Under the pieces are notes generated by a model that saw nothing but the letters and a program-made list of their open reading frames with translations, did no database searches and was not told the origin of the DNA. Source: Corynebacterium uberis (GTDB lineage Bacteria; Actinomycetota; Actinomycetes; Mycobacteriales; Mycobacteriaceae). From it: 64,000 nt of DNA. Positions 8,968 to 16,348 of this stretch are shown here, in pieces. The translations under genes and the position numbers were made by a program. Where the stretch lies: the NCBI RefSeq assembly GCF_020616335.1, contig NZ_CP085051.1, forward strand, positions 558,001-622,000. Direction: 5' to 3'. How positions within the stretch are numbered: the first letter of the stretch is position 1; every line of letters begins with the position of its first letter.

Positions 8968-9972
8968 CTAACCGGTCGGCCGGAAGAACCCCTTAAAAGC
9001 CATCCCCATGTTTGAGGTGCGCAGTGGGTTGGTCTGCACGGGATCACCGGCCTCGATCAGCTGCCCATCGCCGGCGTACATGGCCACGTGGCCGTCCCAC
9101 ACGGCCAGGTCTCCGGGTTGGAGCTCGGCAGCGCTGACCTGTCTGCCTACGCACTGGTCTTGGGCGAGCCGGGGCAATTCCACGCCGGCTTGGCGCCACG
9201 CCCATTGGGTCAGCCCGGAGCAGTCAAACCCGCCGTTCCCGGTGCCTCCCCAGGCGTACGGCGTGCCGATGGCGCTGCGGGCCGCGGCAACCGCTTGGCG
9301 GCCTTGTGCGGATCCGGAATCGCTTGTCTGCGTCCCCTCCATCACCGCAGTTCCGCCCAGCTCGGGGGAGTCTTCTTCCGCAGGAGGGTGTGTGGGATCA
9401 TGCGCGCGCGTCGCCGTGGGTATGTGCGCGGCAGCTGGGGCGGCCCCGCCCGCCGCTTCCGCATCAGGTGCCGCGGTGCCTGCGGCTACGGGCGGCCCAG
9501 GCAGCGCGGGCAGTGCGTCATCGGTGGCGGCTAGCTTTTCCAGCGAGCTGGTGACGGGAGCTAATTCTGTTTCGAGGCGCGCGGCGCGCTCCTGGCCGTG
9601 CGCGACCGCAGCGGCGGCGTGGGCGCCCAGTCTGCCCACTGCACCGGCGATGATGACGGGATTGCCTGAGGCCAGGGCGGGAAGCTCGCGGGCGCACTGG
9701 GAGAACAGCTGCTGGGCGATGGTGAAAATATCGGCGCGGGCGGCACCGACCAGCCTGGCGGCCAGTCCGGTCAGGGTGGAGAAGTCCGTGTAGTCACGCC
9801 CGAGGGATTCGCGCGCATGGAGGATGGGAAACGCATTGGTGTCCAGTTCGCGGGCCAGGGCCAGGACAATTTCGTCGATGTTGGGCAGCGGCAGCGCAGA
9901 GAGGGGAGAGGTGGCAAAGCTTGGCGGGCGAAGCCCGTCGAGCGTGCGCAGCGCAGACAGCACGGGAATCAT
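8968..9972 (-). CDS. NlpC/P60-family peptidoglycan hydrolase without a Sec signal
   Basis: 334 residues. The C-terminal NlpC/P60 domain (about 224-334) carries the catalytic Cys in FDCSGL (C251) and the His in DGHVAMY (H295), as in gamma-D-Glu-mDAP endopeptidases. The N-terminal 150 residues are alpha-helical and an Ala/Pro-rich linker (about 155-215) follows. There is no recognisable N-terminal signal peptide, which is odd for a cell-wall enzyme. The gene overlaps by 4 nt with a small helical protein upstream, and the pair resembles type VII secretion-linked modules such as Rv0024 and neighbours. Export by a non-Sec route is inference; the family assignment is firm. Confidence 0.85.
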   Translation of the reverse strand: MIPVLSALRTLDGLRPPSFATSPLSALPLPNIDEIVLALARELDTNAFPILHARESLGRDYTDFSTLTGLAARLVGAARADIFTIAQQLFSQCARELPALASGNPVIIAGAVGRLGAHAAAAVAHGQERAARLETELAPVTSSLEKLAATDDALPALPGPPVAAGTAAPDAEAAGGAAPAAAHIPTATRAHDPTHPPAEEDSPELGGTAVMEGTQTSDSGSAQGRQAVAAARSAIGTPYAWGGTGNGGFDCSGLTQWAWRQAGVELPRLAQDQCVGRQVSAAELQPGDLAVWDGHVAMYAGDGQLIEAGDPVQTNPLRTSNMGMAFKGFFRPTG

Positions 9973-10289
9973 CGCGCCACCTCGTTGAGGCTTCGGGCGG
10001 CTGCGGAGTCTGTCGCGTCGAGGTGATCGACCCAGTGGGCAGAGGTTTGCGCAAGCGTGTGCAGGTGGTCGCAGAGCCGAGATTGCCTTCCCGCCAGCAT
10101 CGTTGCGGCGGCCTGGGCGGCGTGTGCGAGGCCCTGCGTGCCGGGACCGCCCTGGAAAGTGGGCAACCCGGCGGGACCGACCATGCTGGCCTGGGCGAGT
10201 TCGGAGGCCAGCCGCCGGGCCCGGGTGCAGTCGATGTTAAGGTCAGCGCCTATTGGGCGGGGAGGGGATGCGTGCAGGAAAGGTGTCAT
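9969..10289 (-). CDS. Small helical protein coupled to the NlpC/P60 gene
   Basis: 106 residues (MTPFLHAS start), predicted mostly helical ([68 protein letters not shown]). It has no transmembrane helix. The size, helical hairpin character and 4-nt overlap with the NlpC/P60 gene recall WXG100/ESX-type partner proteins, but a WXG turn is not present. The role could be chaperone or co-secreted partner. The start could be further upstream in the same frame. Function unassigned. Confidence 0.6.
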   Translation of the reverse strand: MTPFLHASPPRPIGADLNIDCTRARRLASELAQASMVGPAGLPTFQGGPGTQGLAHAAQAAATMLAGRQSRLCDHLHTLAQTSAHWVDHLDATDSAAARSLNEVAR

Positions 10290-10359
10290 GGTCCATTCGA
10301 CTCTCCCGACTGTCAGGTTGGTTCCCCGCCCGTGGCACAAATCCCATGCCCCGGCGGCT

Positions 10360-10365
10360 TACCAT
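10360..10365 (+). promoter_or_regulatory. -10 element of upp (leaderless)
   Basis: TACCAT ends 7 nt before the ATG at 10373. This supports the start MDITVIDHP over an in-frame ATG at 10364, which overlaps the hexamer. Confidence 0.55.
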
Positions 10366-10372
10366 GGTCATC

Positions 10373-11017
10373 ATGGACATCACCGTCATCGACCATCCCT
10401 TGGCCGCCTCCAGACTGACCCTCATGCGCGATGCGCGCAGTGACAATGCCGCGTTCCGTGCCGCCCTGGCCGACCTCGGCGCCATGCTCATCTATGAAGC
10501 TTCCCGTGAGTTGCCTGTCGAGCACTTTGACACCACCACCCCGGTAGGAGTCGCGCAGGGTACCCGCTTGAGCCAGCCGCCGATCATCGTTCCCGTCATT
10601 CGCGCTGGCCTGGGAATGGTGGACCCGGCGTTGTCCATGATCCCGGATGCGCAGGTGGGATTCATCGGCTTGGCGCGCGATGAGACTACCCATGAGCCGG
10701 TGCCCTATCTCGAAGCGCTGCCTCGTGACTTGTCCGGGCAGCCGGTCTTTGTGGTCGATCCGATGCTGGCCACCGGCGGATCGTTGTTGCACGCCATCCG
10801 CCTGCTGGCAGACCGCGGGGCCACGGACATCACGGCGGTGTGCATGGTCTCTGCGCGGGAGGGGGTCGCCGCCTTGGAGGACTCCGGCCTGCCGGTGCGC
10901 CTGGTCACTGCGGCGATCGACCCTCAGCTCAATGAGGACGCCTACATCGTTCCGGGGCTGGGAGACGCCGGCGACCGACTCTACGGTCCGCGCAACATAG
11001 AGATGGCTGGGGACTAG
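10373..11017 (+). CDS. upp: Uracil phosphoribosyltransferase
   Basis: 214-residue cytoplasmic salvage enzyme that converts uracil and PRPP to UMP. The family hallmarks are [32 protein letters not shown], the PRPP-binding loop [14 protein letters not shown] and the C-terminal uracil-binding [15 protein letters not shown]. The sequence matches corynebacterial Upp from the first residue MDI. A TACCAT hexamer just upstream and no Shine-Dalgarno point to leaderless translation. It is transcribed divergently from the NlpC/P60 pair, with about 80 bp between starts. Confidence 0.97.
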   Translation: MDITVIDHPLAASRLTLMRDARSDNAAFRAALADLGAMLIYEASRELPVEHFDTTTPVGVAQGTRLSQPPIIVPVIRAGLGMVDPALSMIPDAQVGFIGLARDETTHEPVPYLEALPRDLSGQPVFVVDPMLATGGSLLHAIRLLADRGATDITAVCMVSAREGVAALEDSGLPVRLVTAAIDPQLNEDAYIVPGLGDAGDRLYGPRNIEMAGD

Positions 11018-11099
11018 CCAGGCCGAGGTAGCTGCAACAAGACGGTCTGCCAACCGCAGTTGGCAGACAATTCCCATTGCGGTGTGCACAGTGGGCTGT

Positions 11100-11561
11100 A
11101 TGGATCGCAATGGGCTCGAAGACTGGCCGCAGTGGACCTCCTATGGATACTGCTTTGCCAGCAACCTTTCCCAGCTCCGCGAGTTGCGCGGGCTGACTCA
11201 ACAGGAGCTGGGCGATTTGGCTCAGCTCAGTCGCAACCAGATCAGCAACATGGAGCGCAACGAAACCTCTAAGGGCTCCCCAAATGATCCGTTTATGTCC
11301 ACGGTGTACCGGCTTGCGCGCGCCCTGGAAGTCCCACCGGCAGTACTTTTTCCGCAGGCCATGCGAAACGTCGATCTCATCTGTGCACCGCCCACGGCGA
11401 TGGTCCTGACCATCGGGGAAGACAAGGAAGGCAAGGAAGACAAAGAAGACAAGGAAGACAGCGGAGCCCCGGCGGATCCGCGCCTGCCCGCGGAGAACTT
11501 CGCGGCAGAGGCAGAGACCGCCACATCCGACGCTTCTCCAACCACACCCCAAGAGGCCTAG
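11100..11561 (+). CDS. XRE-family HTH transcriptional regulator with charged repeat tail
   Basis: 153 residues. Residues about 20-80 form a Cro/C1 helix-turn-helix (LSQLRELRGLTQQELGDLAQLSRNQISNMERN). The C-terminal half is low-complexity: it contains five copies of a Glu-Asp-Lys unit (KEDKEGKEDKEDKED) encoded by a 9-nt tandem repeat, then an Ala/Glu/Thr-rich end. ATG 11100 is preferred, although a GTG at 11082 is in frame. C. glutamicum has a comparable regulator after upp. Target genes are unknown; the flanking amidohydrolase is a candidate. Confidence 0.8.
   Translation: MDRNGLEDWPQWTSYGYCFASNLSQLRELRGLTQQELGDLAQLSRNQISNMERNETSKGSPNDPFMSTVYRLARALEVPPAVLFPQAMRNVDLICAPPTAMVLTIGEDKEGKEDKEDKEDSGAPADPRLPAENFAAEAETATSDASPTTPQEA
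11418..11462 (+). repeat. Five imperfect 9-bp tandem repeats
   Basis: Consensus unit GAAGACAAG repeated five times in frame inside the XRE regulator gene; each unit encodes Glu-Asp-Lys with single-base variations. Copy number could vary between strains without frameshift. Confidence 0.85.
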
Positions 11562-11600
11562 AAGAAGCCTAGAAAGCACCGAGAAGGACTGCGACCGCCA

Positions 11601-11636
11601 ACGCCGGCCGTGCCGGAATACCGGTACGGCCGGCGT
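11601..11636 (+). terminator. Rho-independent-type hairpin after the XRE gene
   Basis: Sixteen-base arms ACGCCGGCCGTGCCGG and CCGGTACGGCCGGCGT with an AATA loop; one G-T wobble, otherwise perfect. No strong T-tract follows, so it may act as a hairpin barrier rather than a classical intrinsic terminator. Confidence 0.6.
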
Positions 11637-11749
11637 CACGCGTGGCTGGCCCCGGAGGGAACCCACCTGCCGCACGCGACGCAGCAGCAGACTGTATAGC
11701 GGGCGCTAAAGAGGAGTAAGGACGAGGAAAAACTCGGCCCCGGGCTATC

Positions 11750-11815
11750 ATGAGCACAGAAACTCCGGCTGCGGCTGTGCCTGATGCTTTCTTGCCCGGG
11801 TGGATTCCTGCTTAG
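11750..11815 (+). CDS. Possible 21-residue small ORF
   Basis: Reads MSTETPAAAVPDAFLPGWIP plus A. A GAGGAAAA sequence lies about 20 nt upstream, rather far for a ribosome-binding site, while a TATCAT overlaps the ATG. It may be a remnant of a lost gene or chance. Kept only as a low-confidence candidate. Confidence 0.15.
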   Translation: MSTETPAAAVPDAFLPGWIPA

Positions 11816-11828
11816 GGTGAGGGGTGGG

Positions 11829-11842
11829 GGCGTCGATAAGCG
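11829..11842 (-). repeat. 14-bp repeat copy 2 (minus orientation)
   Basis: GGCGTCGATAAGCG, the complement of CGCTTATCGACGCC. It is intergenic, upstream of the M20 amidohydrolase. See the matching copies at 3438, 14694, 15423 and 33452. Confidence 0.8.
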
Positions 11843-11908
11843 CAGGCTAGGGCGCAGGCGCAACCGGGTGAGCTCGATAAAGATGGACCCAGATTTGAGG
11901 AAGACCCA

Positions 11909-13105
11909 GTGCGCATAACCCAGCATGTCAGCGCGTGGCTTGAGCGCAACCGCGAGGAGGTGCTGGCGTGGCGTAGGCATTTGCATGCGCACCCGGAGTT
12001 GTCGCATCAGGAGACCGCCACCACCGCATTTGTGGCCCGGGTGTTGGAGGACCATGGGTTGACGCCGCGGCGTTTTCCGGGGACCGGATTGATGGTGGAC
12101 ATTGGGCCGCACGATGAGCATCTGGTGGCTTTTCGTGCGGACATTGATGCACTTCCCATCGCGGATAGTAGTGGCCTGGAGTGCGCTTCAACCCGCCCGT
12201 CGGTGAGCCATGCGTGCGGCCACGATGTGCACACCACCATTGCTTTGGCGCTGGCGTGCAGCCTGGCGGATGCCCCGCTGGAGCGCGGCGTGCGGGTGAT
12301 TTTCCAGCCTGCGGAAGAGGTCCTTGAGGGTGGGGCGAGTGAGGTTATTTCTTATGGGTGCCTAGAGCGCGTGGGCGCGATCTTTGCCGTGCATGCGGAA
12401 CCCAAGCTCAAGGTTGGCCACGTGGGTGTGCGCACTGGGGCGATTACGTCGGCCACAGATATTGTGTCTATTCACGTCACTGGGCCGGGTGGGCATAGTT
12501 CGCGTCCGCATTTGAGCGCGGATGTGGTCTACGGCCTGGGGGCGTTGATTACGCAACTGCCGGCGCTGTTGTCGCGCCGGGTGGATCCGCGCACGGGGAC
12601 GGTGTTGGTTTTTGGCAGCGTGGATGCGGGGCATGCGGCAAACGCCATTCCTACGCGCGGGGTGCTTACGGGCACGCTGCGCACTGCCTCTATTGGGGTG
12701 TGGCGCACGATTGAGCCGCTGCTGGTGGAGCTGGTGGAGCAGGTGTTGGCACCGACCGGGTGCTCCCATGAGGTGCACTATCAGCGGGGCGTGCCGCCGG
12801 TGATTAATGATGAGGTTGCCACGGCGTTTCTGGTGGAGGCCGCCCAGGCCGTCGACCCGCAGTGCATTATTGAGGCCCCGCAGTCGTCTGGCGGGGAGGA
12901 TTTTTCGTGGTACCTGGAGCATGTTCCGGGCACCATGGCGCGGCTGGGCTGTTGGTCTGGCAAGGGGCCGCGGCAGGATCTGCACCAGGGCGACCTGGTG
13001 GTTGATGAGCGCGCCATCGGCGTCGGGGTGCGCCTGTTTGCGGCAACCATCGACCGCCTCAGCCAGGGTGCCGGGGCCGCCGGGGGCGCTGCCGCGGCGG
13101 ACTGA
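11909..13105 (+). CDS. M20-family metallo-amidohydrolase (AmiA/HipO-like)
   Basis: 398-residue cytoplasmic zinc-dependent amidohydrolase of the M20D group (N-acyl amino acid or hippurate-type substrates). Metal-site motifs are visible: WRRHLHAHPELSHQE, FRADIDALPI, HACGHDVHTT, FQPAEEVLEGG and the C-terminal SSGGEDFSWYLEHVPG. The dimerisation lid domain (about 180-300; HVTGPGGHSSRPH) is intact. The start is GTG at 11909 with GAGGAAG upstream. It corresponds in position to the C. glutamicum amidohydrolase gene preceding lpdA. The exact substrate is not determined. Confidence 0.9.
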   Translation: MRITQHVSAWLERNREEVLAWRRHLHAHPELSHQETATTAFVARVLEDHGLTPRRFPGTGLMVDIGPHDEHLVAFRADIDALPIADSSGLECASTRPSVSHACGHDVHTTIALALACSLADAPLERGVRVIFQPAEEVLEGGASEVISYGCLERVGAIFAVHAEPKLKVGHVGVRTGAITSATDIVSIHVTGPGGHSSRPHLSADVVYGLGALITQLPALLSRRVDPRTGTVLVFGSVDAGHAANAIPTRGVLTGTLRTASIGVWRTIEPLLVELVEQVLAPTGCSHEVHYQRGVPPVINDEVATAFLVEAAQAVDPQCIIEAPQSSGGEDFSWYLEHVPGTMARLGCWSGKGPRQDLHQGDLVVDERAIGVGVRLFAATIDRLSQGAGAAGGAAAAD

Positions 13106-13269
13106 GTGCGCGCGGGTGAGTGAACAAAAGCACTGGTGTTCCCCCTTCAGGTGCACCGGGTGGCGTGGTGTGCGTGGTGGTTTCGGGGGTGGTTGCCGTG
13201 GGGAGTCGGTTACCCTGAGGGGGACACTGCATCTGTTTTCCCGTTGATCCGTTTTGGAGGTTTGTTGTC

Positions 13270-14682
13270 ATGCCCGCTTCCCAGCGCATAGTCATCATCG
13301 GTGGTGGTCCTGCCGGTTATGAGGCCGCGATCGCCGGTGCAAAGTATGGCGCCAGCGTCACGCTGATTGAAGATCAGGGGATGGGGGGATCTGCGGTGAT
13401 CCATGACTGCGTGCCGTCGAAATCCTTCATCGCCGGCGCGTCTATTCGCACGGATCTGCGGCGCGCGGATGCGATGGGTTTGGGCGACGGGGTCACCCAG
13501 GCGACGGTGCATCTGGGGGCGCTGAACGCGCGTGTTCAGGCGCTCGCCGGGGAGCAGTCGGATGACATCGCAGAGCAGATGACAAACGTGGGGGTCCGGG
13601 TGATCAACGGGCGGGGTTGCATCGAAGATGGCGGGGCGCACCAGACCATCCACCAGGTGCGCGCCACGGCGGCGGATGGTTCCTCCGAGCTCATCGAGTG
13701 TGACCTGGTGCTCATTGCCACCGGGGCCACGCCACGGGTGCTGCCGGACGCGCGCCCGGATGGGCGCCGGATTCTGACCTGGCAGCAAATCTACGATCTG
13801 CGCGAGCTGCCGGAGCACCTCATCGTGGTGGGCTCGGGTGTGACCGGCGCGGAGTTCGTTTCCGCGTTCACGGAGCTAGGCGTGAAGGTGACCATGGTCG
13901 CCTCCCGGGACCGCATCCTTCCCCACGATGACGCGGACGCGGCGGACGTGCTGGAGACGGTGCTCTCCGAGCGCGGGGTGAGCCTGGAAAAGCATGCGCG
14001 CGTGGAAAAGGTGACGGCCACGGACACCGGGGTGACGGTCTTTACCACTGATGGTCGCCAGATTGCGGGCAGCCACGCACTGATGACGGTGGGTTCGGTG
14101 CCGCAAACCTCAGGCATTGGGCTGGAGGACATCGGTGTTGAGTTGACCCCGTCCGGGCATATCAAGGTGGACCGGGTCTCGCGCACCAACGTGCCGGGCA
14201 TCTATGCCGCGGGCGACTGCACGGACCTGTTTCCCCTGGCCAGCGTGGCGGCGATGCAGGGGCGCATTGCCATGTACCACGCGCTGGGGGAGGGGGTCAG
14301 TCCGCTGCGGCTCAAGACGGTGGCCACGGCGGTGTTCACCCGCCCGGAGATCGCCGCGGTGGGGGTGACCCAGCATCAAATCGAGGCTGGCGAGGTCACC
14401 GCGCGCAGCGTGATGCTGCCGCTGACCACCAATCCGCGGGCGAAGATGCGATCGCTTCAGCACGGCTTTGTCAAGCTGTTTTGTCGCCGCAATTCCGGCA
14501 TTGTCATCGGCGGTGTGATCGTGGCACCAACGGCCTCCGAGCTGATCTTGCCGGTGGCGGTGGCGGTGACCAACAACCTGACGGTCAACGCCTTGGCGGA
14601 CTCTTTTGCTGTGTACCCGTCCCTGTCCGGTTCGGTCACGGAGGCCGCGCGCAGCCTGGTCTCGCACGACGACCTGGAGTAA
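13270..14682 (+). CDS. lpdA: NAD(P)H-quinone reductase, LpdA-type flavoprotein disulfide-reductase homologue
   Basis: 470-residue FAD/NAD(P)-binding protein. It has the GGGPAGYEAA FAD motif (residues 11-20), VVGSGVTGAEF NAD(P) motif, IYAAGDC FAD contact and a dimerisation domain. The redox-active CxxxxC of true lipoamide dehydrogenases is absent: only one Cys remains (GGSAVIHDCVPSK, C47), and the C-terminal His-Pro-Glu of the partner active site is replaced by VYPSLSGS. This is exactly the pattern of Mycobacterium tuberculosis LpdA (Rv3303c), a quinone reductase rather than an E3 subunit. TTTGGAGG precedes the ATG, and a TACCCT lies about 55 nt upstream. Confidence 0.92.
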   Translation: MPASQRIVIIGGGPAGYEAAIAGAKYGASVTLIEDQGMGGSAVIHDCVPSKSFIAGASIRTDLRRADAMGLGDGVTQATVHLGALNARVQALAGEQSDDIAEQMTNVGVRVINGRGCIEDGGAHQTIHQVRATAADGSSELIECDLVLIATGATPRVLPDARPDGRRILTWQQIYDLRELPEHLIVVGSGVTGAEFVSAFTELGVKVTMVASRDRILPHDDADAADVLETVLSERGVSLEKHARVEKVTATDTGVTVFTTDGRQIAGSHALMTVGSVPQTSGIGLEDIGVELTPSGHIKVDRVSRTNVPGIYAAGDCTDLFPLASVAAMQGRIAMYHALGEGVSPLRLKTVATAVFTRPEIAAVGVTQHQIEAGEVTARSVMLPLTTNPRAKMRSLQHGFVKLFCRRNSGIVIGGVIVAPTASELILPVAVAVTNNLTVNALADSFAVYPSLSGSVTEAARSLVSHDDLE

Positions 14683-14693
14683 GCACCCCTAGC

Positions 14694-14707
14694 CGCTTAT
14701 CGACGCC
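14694..14707 (+). repeat. 14-bp repeat copy 3 (CGCTTATCGACGCC)
   Basis: Lies in the 32-bp gap between the convergent lpdA and prpR genes, the same kind of position as copy 1. Both copies continue with CCG, giving 17 identical bases. Confidence 0.8.
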
Positions 14708-14714
14708 CCGGTGC

Positions 14715-16073
14715 TCACCGCACGACCGGCGCGCCGGGGTCCGCATCGGCGGCGGTTGCCGTCGCGTACGGTCCGGGTGCGCTGGAGCTAAAGGAGACGA
14801 CCACGCGGTGCCCGGACTGGGGGAAGGCGCGTTGCGGGCACAGGGGCCGCGAGCAGGCCCGGCAGCCCGGCCCGATGGGGGTGGAGGACTGGCCGGTTAA
14901 GTCGAGCCCGCGCGAGTAGACCAGCCGGTGGGCCTGGTGGAGGTCGCATCCCAGGCCGACGGCGAATTCCTTCTGGGGCTGGCCGAACCCGCCGGCGGGT
15001 TCGGTGACGGTGCGCGCAATCCACAGGTAGCTGCGCCCGTCGGGCATGACGGCTACCTGGCGGACGATGGACCCGGGGTTTTCAAAGGCGCGGTGGATGA
15101 TCCACAAGGGGCAGGATCCGCCGCCGCGGGGGACGTGGAAGGCGGTGGAGGATTGCCGCTTAGAGATGTTCCCGGCGCGGTCGGTGCGGACAAAGAAGAG
15201 GGGCACGCCTTCGCGCCCGGGGCGCTGGAGGGTGGACAGCCGCTGGCAGGTGGCCTCGAACCCGCCGCCGTAGTGCCGGGAGAGCAGCTCGATGTCGTAG
15301 TGGAGCTCTTCGGCGCGATCCCTAAAGGCCGTGTAGGGCATGGTCACCGCGGCGGCGTGGTATTGGGCCATGCCCAGGCGGGCGACCTCGCGTGCTTGGG
15401 GGTCGTGGAGTTCGGCGATGGCGGCGTCGATAAGCGTTGTGCGGGTCTCTAGGGCCAGGACGAGGGCGAGCTCGAAGCACATTTGTGCCTCGCGTAGGTC
15501 TCGGCGCAGGGTGAGCACCCCGGCGTCGCGGTCGAGGTGGCGCCGGGGGCCGGTGGCGGAGCCGGTGAAGCGGACGGATACGCCCAGGTGGGTGTCTATG
15601 GCCGCGGCGAGGCGGCTGAGCCGCAGTGGGGGGTCCCCGAGTCGGGCGGCGAAGTCTTCGGCGTCGGCGTCGAGGTCCGGGAAGTAGTTGCGGTGCTGGT
15701 AGAAGAAGTCCTGGACGGCCTCGTAGGGCTGCGGGTGGGGGCTGGCCGGCGGGTTGAGCTTGGTCAGGATGGCGTGGGCGATGTCAGGGTGGCGGGTGGC
15801 CAGGTCGGTCAGTTCGGTGGGGTTGATGCTGGGGAGGGCGTCGGCAAGCTGGGCGGCGGTGTGGGTCTCTGCGTCGCCGGAGAAGTGCTCGGCGGGCACC
15901 CCGAAGGTGCGGGTGAGGGTGAGCAGGACAGGGACGGTGAGGGGCCGCTGGTCATTTTCCAACTGGTTGAGGTAGCTGGTGGACAGGTTCACGCGCCGTG
16001 CCATCTGCGCTTGGGTCAGCCCGTGGGACCGACGCAGGGTGCGGATCCTACCCCCGGCGTAGAGCTTAGTCAT
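14715..16073 (-). CDS. prpR: Methylcitrate-cycle transcriptional regulator, PrpR/RamB family
   Basis: 452-residue cytoplasmic regulator. An N-terminal XRE helix-turn-helix (residues ~8-62, LRRSHGLTQAQMARRVNLSTSYLNQLENDQRPLT) is followed by an ImmA/IrrE-like region (~150-280) and a C-terminal short-chain acyl-CoA-sensing domain. The C-terminus holds a Cys-rich motif (GCRACSRPLCPQR) plus upstream cysteines; in M. tuberculosis PrpR equivalent residues bind a 4Fe-4S cluster. It is divergent from prpDBC, so it probably activates that operon in response to propionyl- or methylcitrate-derived signals. The start MTKLYAGG is chosen from family alignment. A copy of the 14-bp repeat lies inside the gene. 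Confidence 0.9.
   Translation of the reverse strand: MTKLYAGGRIRTLRRSHGLTQAQMARRVNLSTSYLNQLENDQRPLTVPVLLTLTRTFGVPAEHFSGDAETHTAAQLADALPSINPTELTDLATRHPDIAHAILTKLNPPASPHPQPYEAVQDFFYQHRNYFPDLDADAEDFAARLGDPPLRLSRLAAAIDTHLGVSVRFTGSATGPRRHLDRDAGVLTLRRDLREAQMCFELALVLALETRTTLIDAAIAELHDPQAREVARLGMAQYHAAAVTMPYTAFRDRAEELHYDIELLSRHYGGGFEATCQRLSTLQRPGREGVPLFFVRTDRAGNISKRQSSTAFHVPRGGGSCPLWIIHRAFENPGSIVRQVAVMPDGRSYLWIARTVTEPAGGFGQPQKEFAVGLGCDLHQAHRLVYSRGLDLTGQSSTPIGPGCRACSRPLCPQRAFPQSGHRVVVSFSSSAPGPYATATAADADPGAPVVR
15423..15436 (-). repeat. 14-bp repeat copy 4 (minus orientation, inside prpR)
   Basis: GGCGTCGATAAGCG within coding sequence for the helical stretch near LIDAAIAELH; the repeat is maintained although it lies in an open reading frame. 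Confidence 0.75.
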
Positions 16074-16348
16074 GTCTGCTTCAGCCTCCTTAGGGTGATT
16101 GGCGAACCTTCTAGCTGGGGAATTAGCAGATATTGCAAAGTGTGCAGAACGTGTAAACGCATAGTACGCATCATGGACTGTGATTGCAGCCACACGTTTC
16201 GGCCTAGCATGAACGCCACCACCGAAAGATCCCCCCAATACCCCTGAATCGGCTGGTTGCAGAACGATCATCCGACTGATTGACATGGAAAGTACTACCC
16301 CCGCGGGGGTAGTTACCGGGGTGGGGTCACACACCAAAGGAGGCGCCC
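16074..16348. promoter_or_regulatory. prpR-prpD divergent control region
   Basis: 275 bp. It contains a TTGCAAA half-site-like element (16133-16139), comparable to RamB/PrpR recognition words, and a 9-bp direct repeat TGCAGAACG at 16143-16151 and 16258-16266. A TTGACA (16280-16285) lies just before a perfect palindrome at 16294-16313, then the prpD ribosome-binding site AAAGGAGG. Assignment of any element to PrpR is inference. Confidence 0.5.
16294..16313. promoter_or_regulatory. Perfect 20-bp palindrome upstream of prpD
   Basis: ACTACCCCCGCGGGGGTAGT, fully self-complementary. It starts 9 bp after a TTGACA hexamer and ends 35 bp before the prpD ATG, where an operator would block or remodel the promoter. 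Its C/G-run dyad resembles CsoR/RcnR-type operators more than a PrpR half-site. The binding factor is unknown. Confidence 0.6.

Larger units (their letters stand above)
11562..11908. other. Intergenic stretch between the XRE gene and the M20 amidohydrolase
   Basis: 347 bp holding a terminator (11601-11636), one copy of the 14-bp repeat (11829-11842) and a possible 21-codon reading frame (11750-11815). In C. glutamicum a phosphomannomutase gene (pmmB) lies around this position; no trace of it is readable here. Confidence 0.5.
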
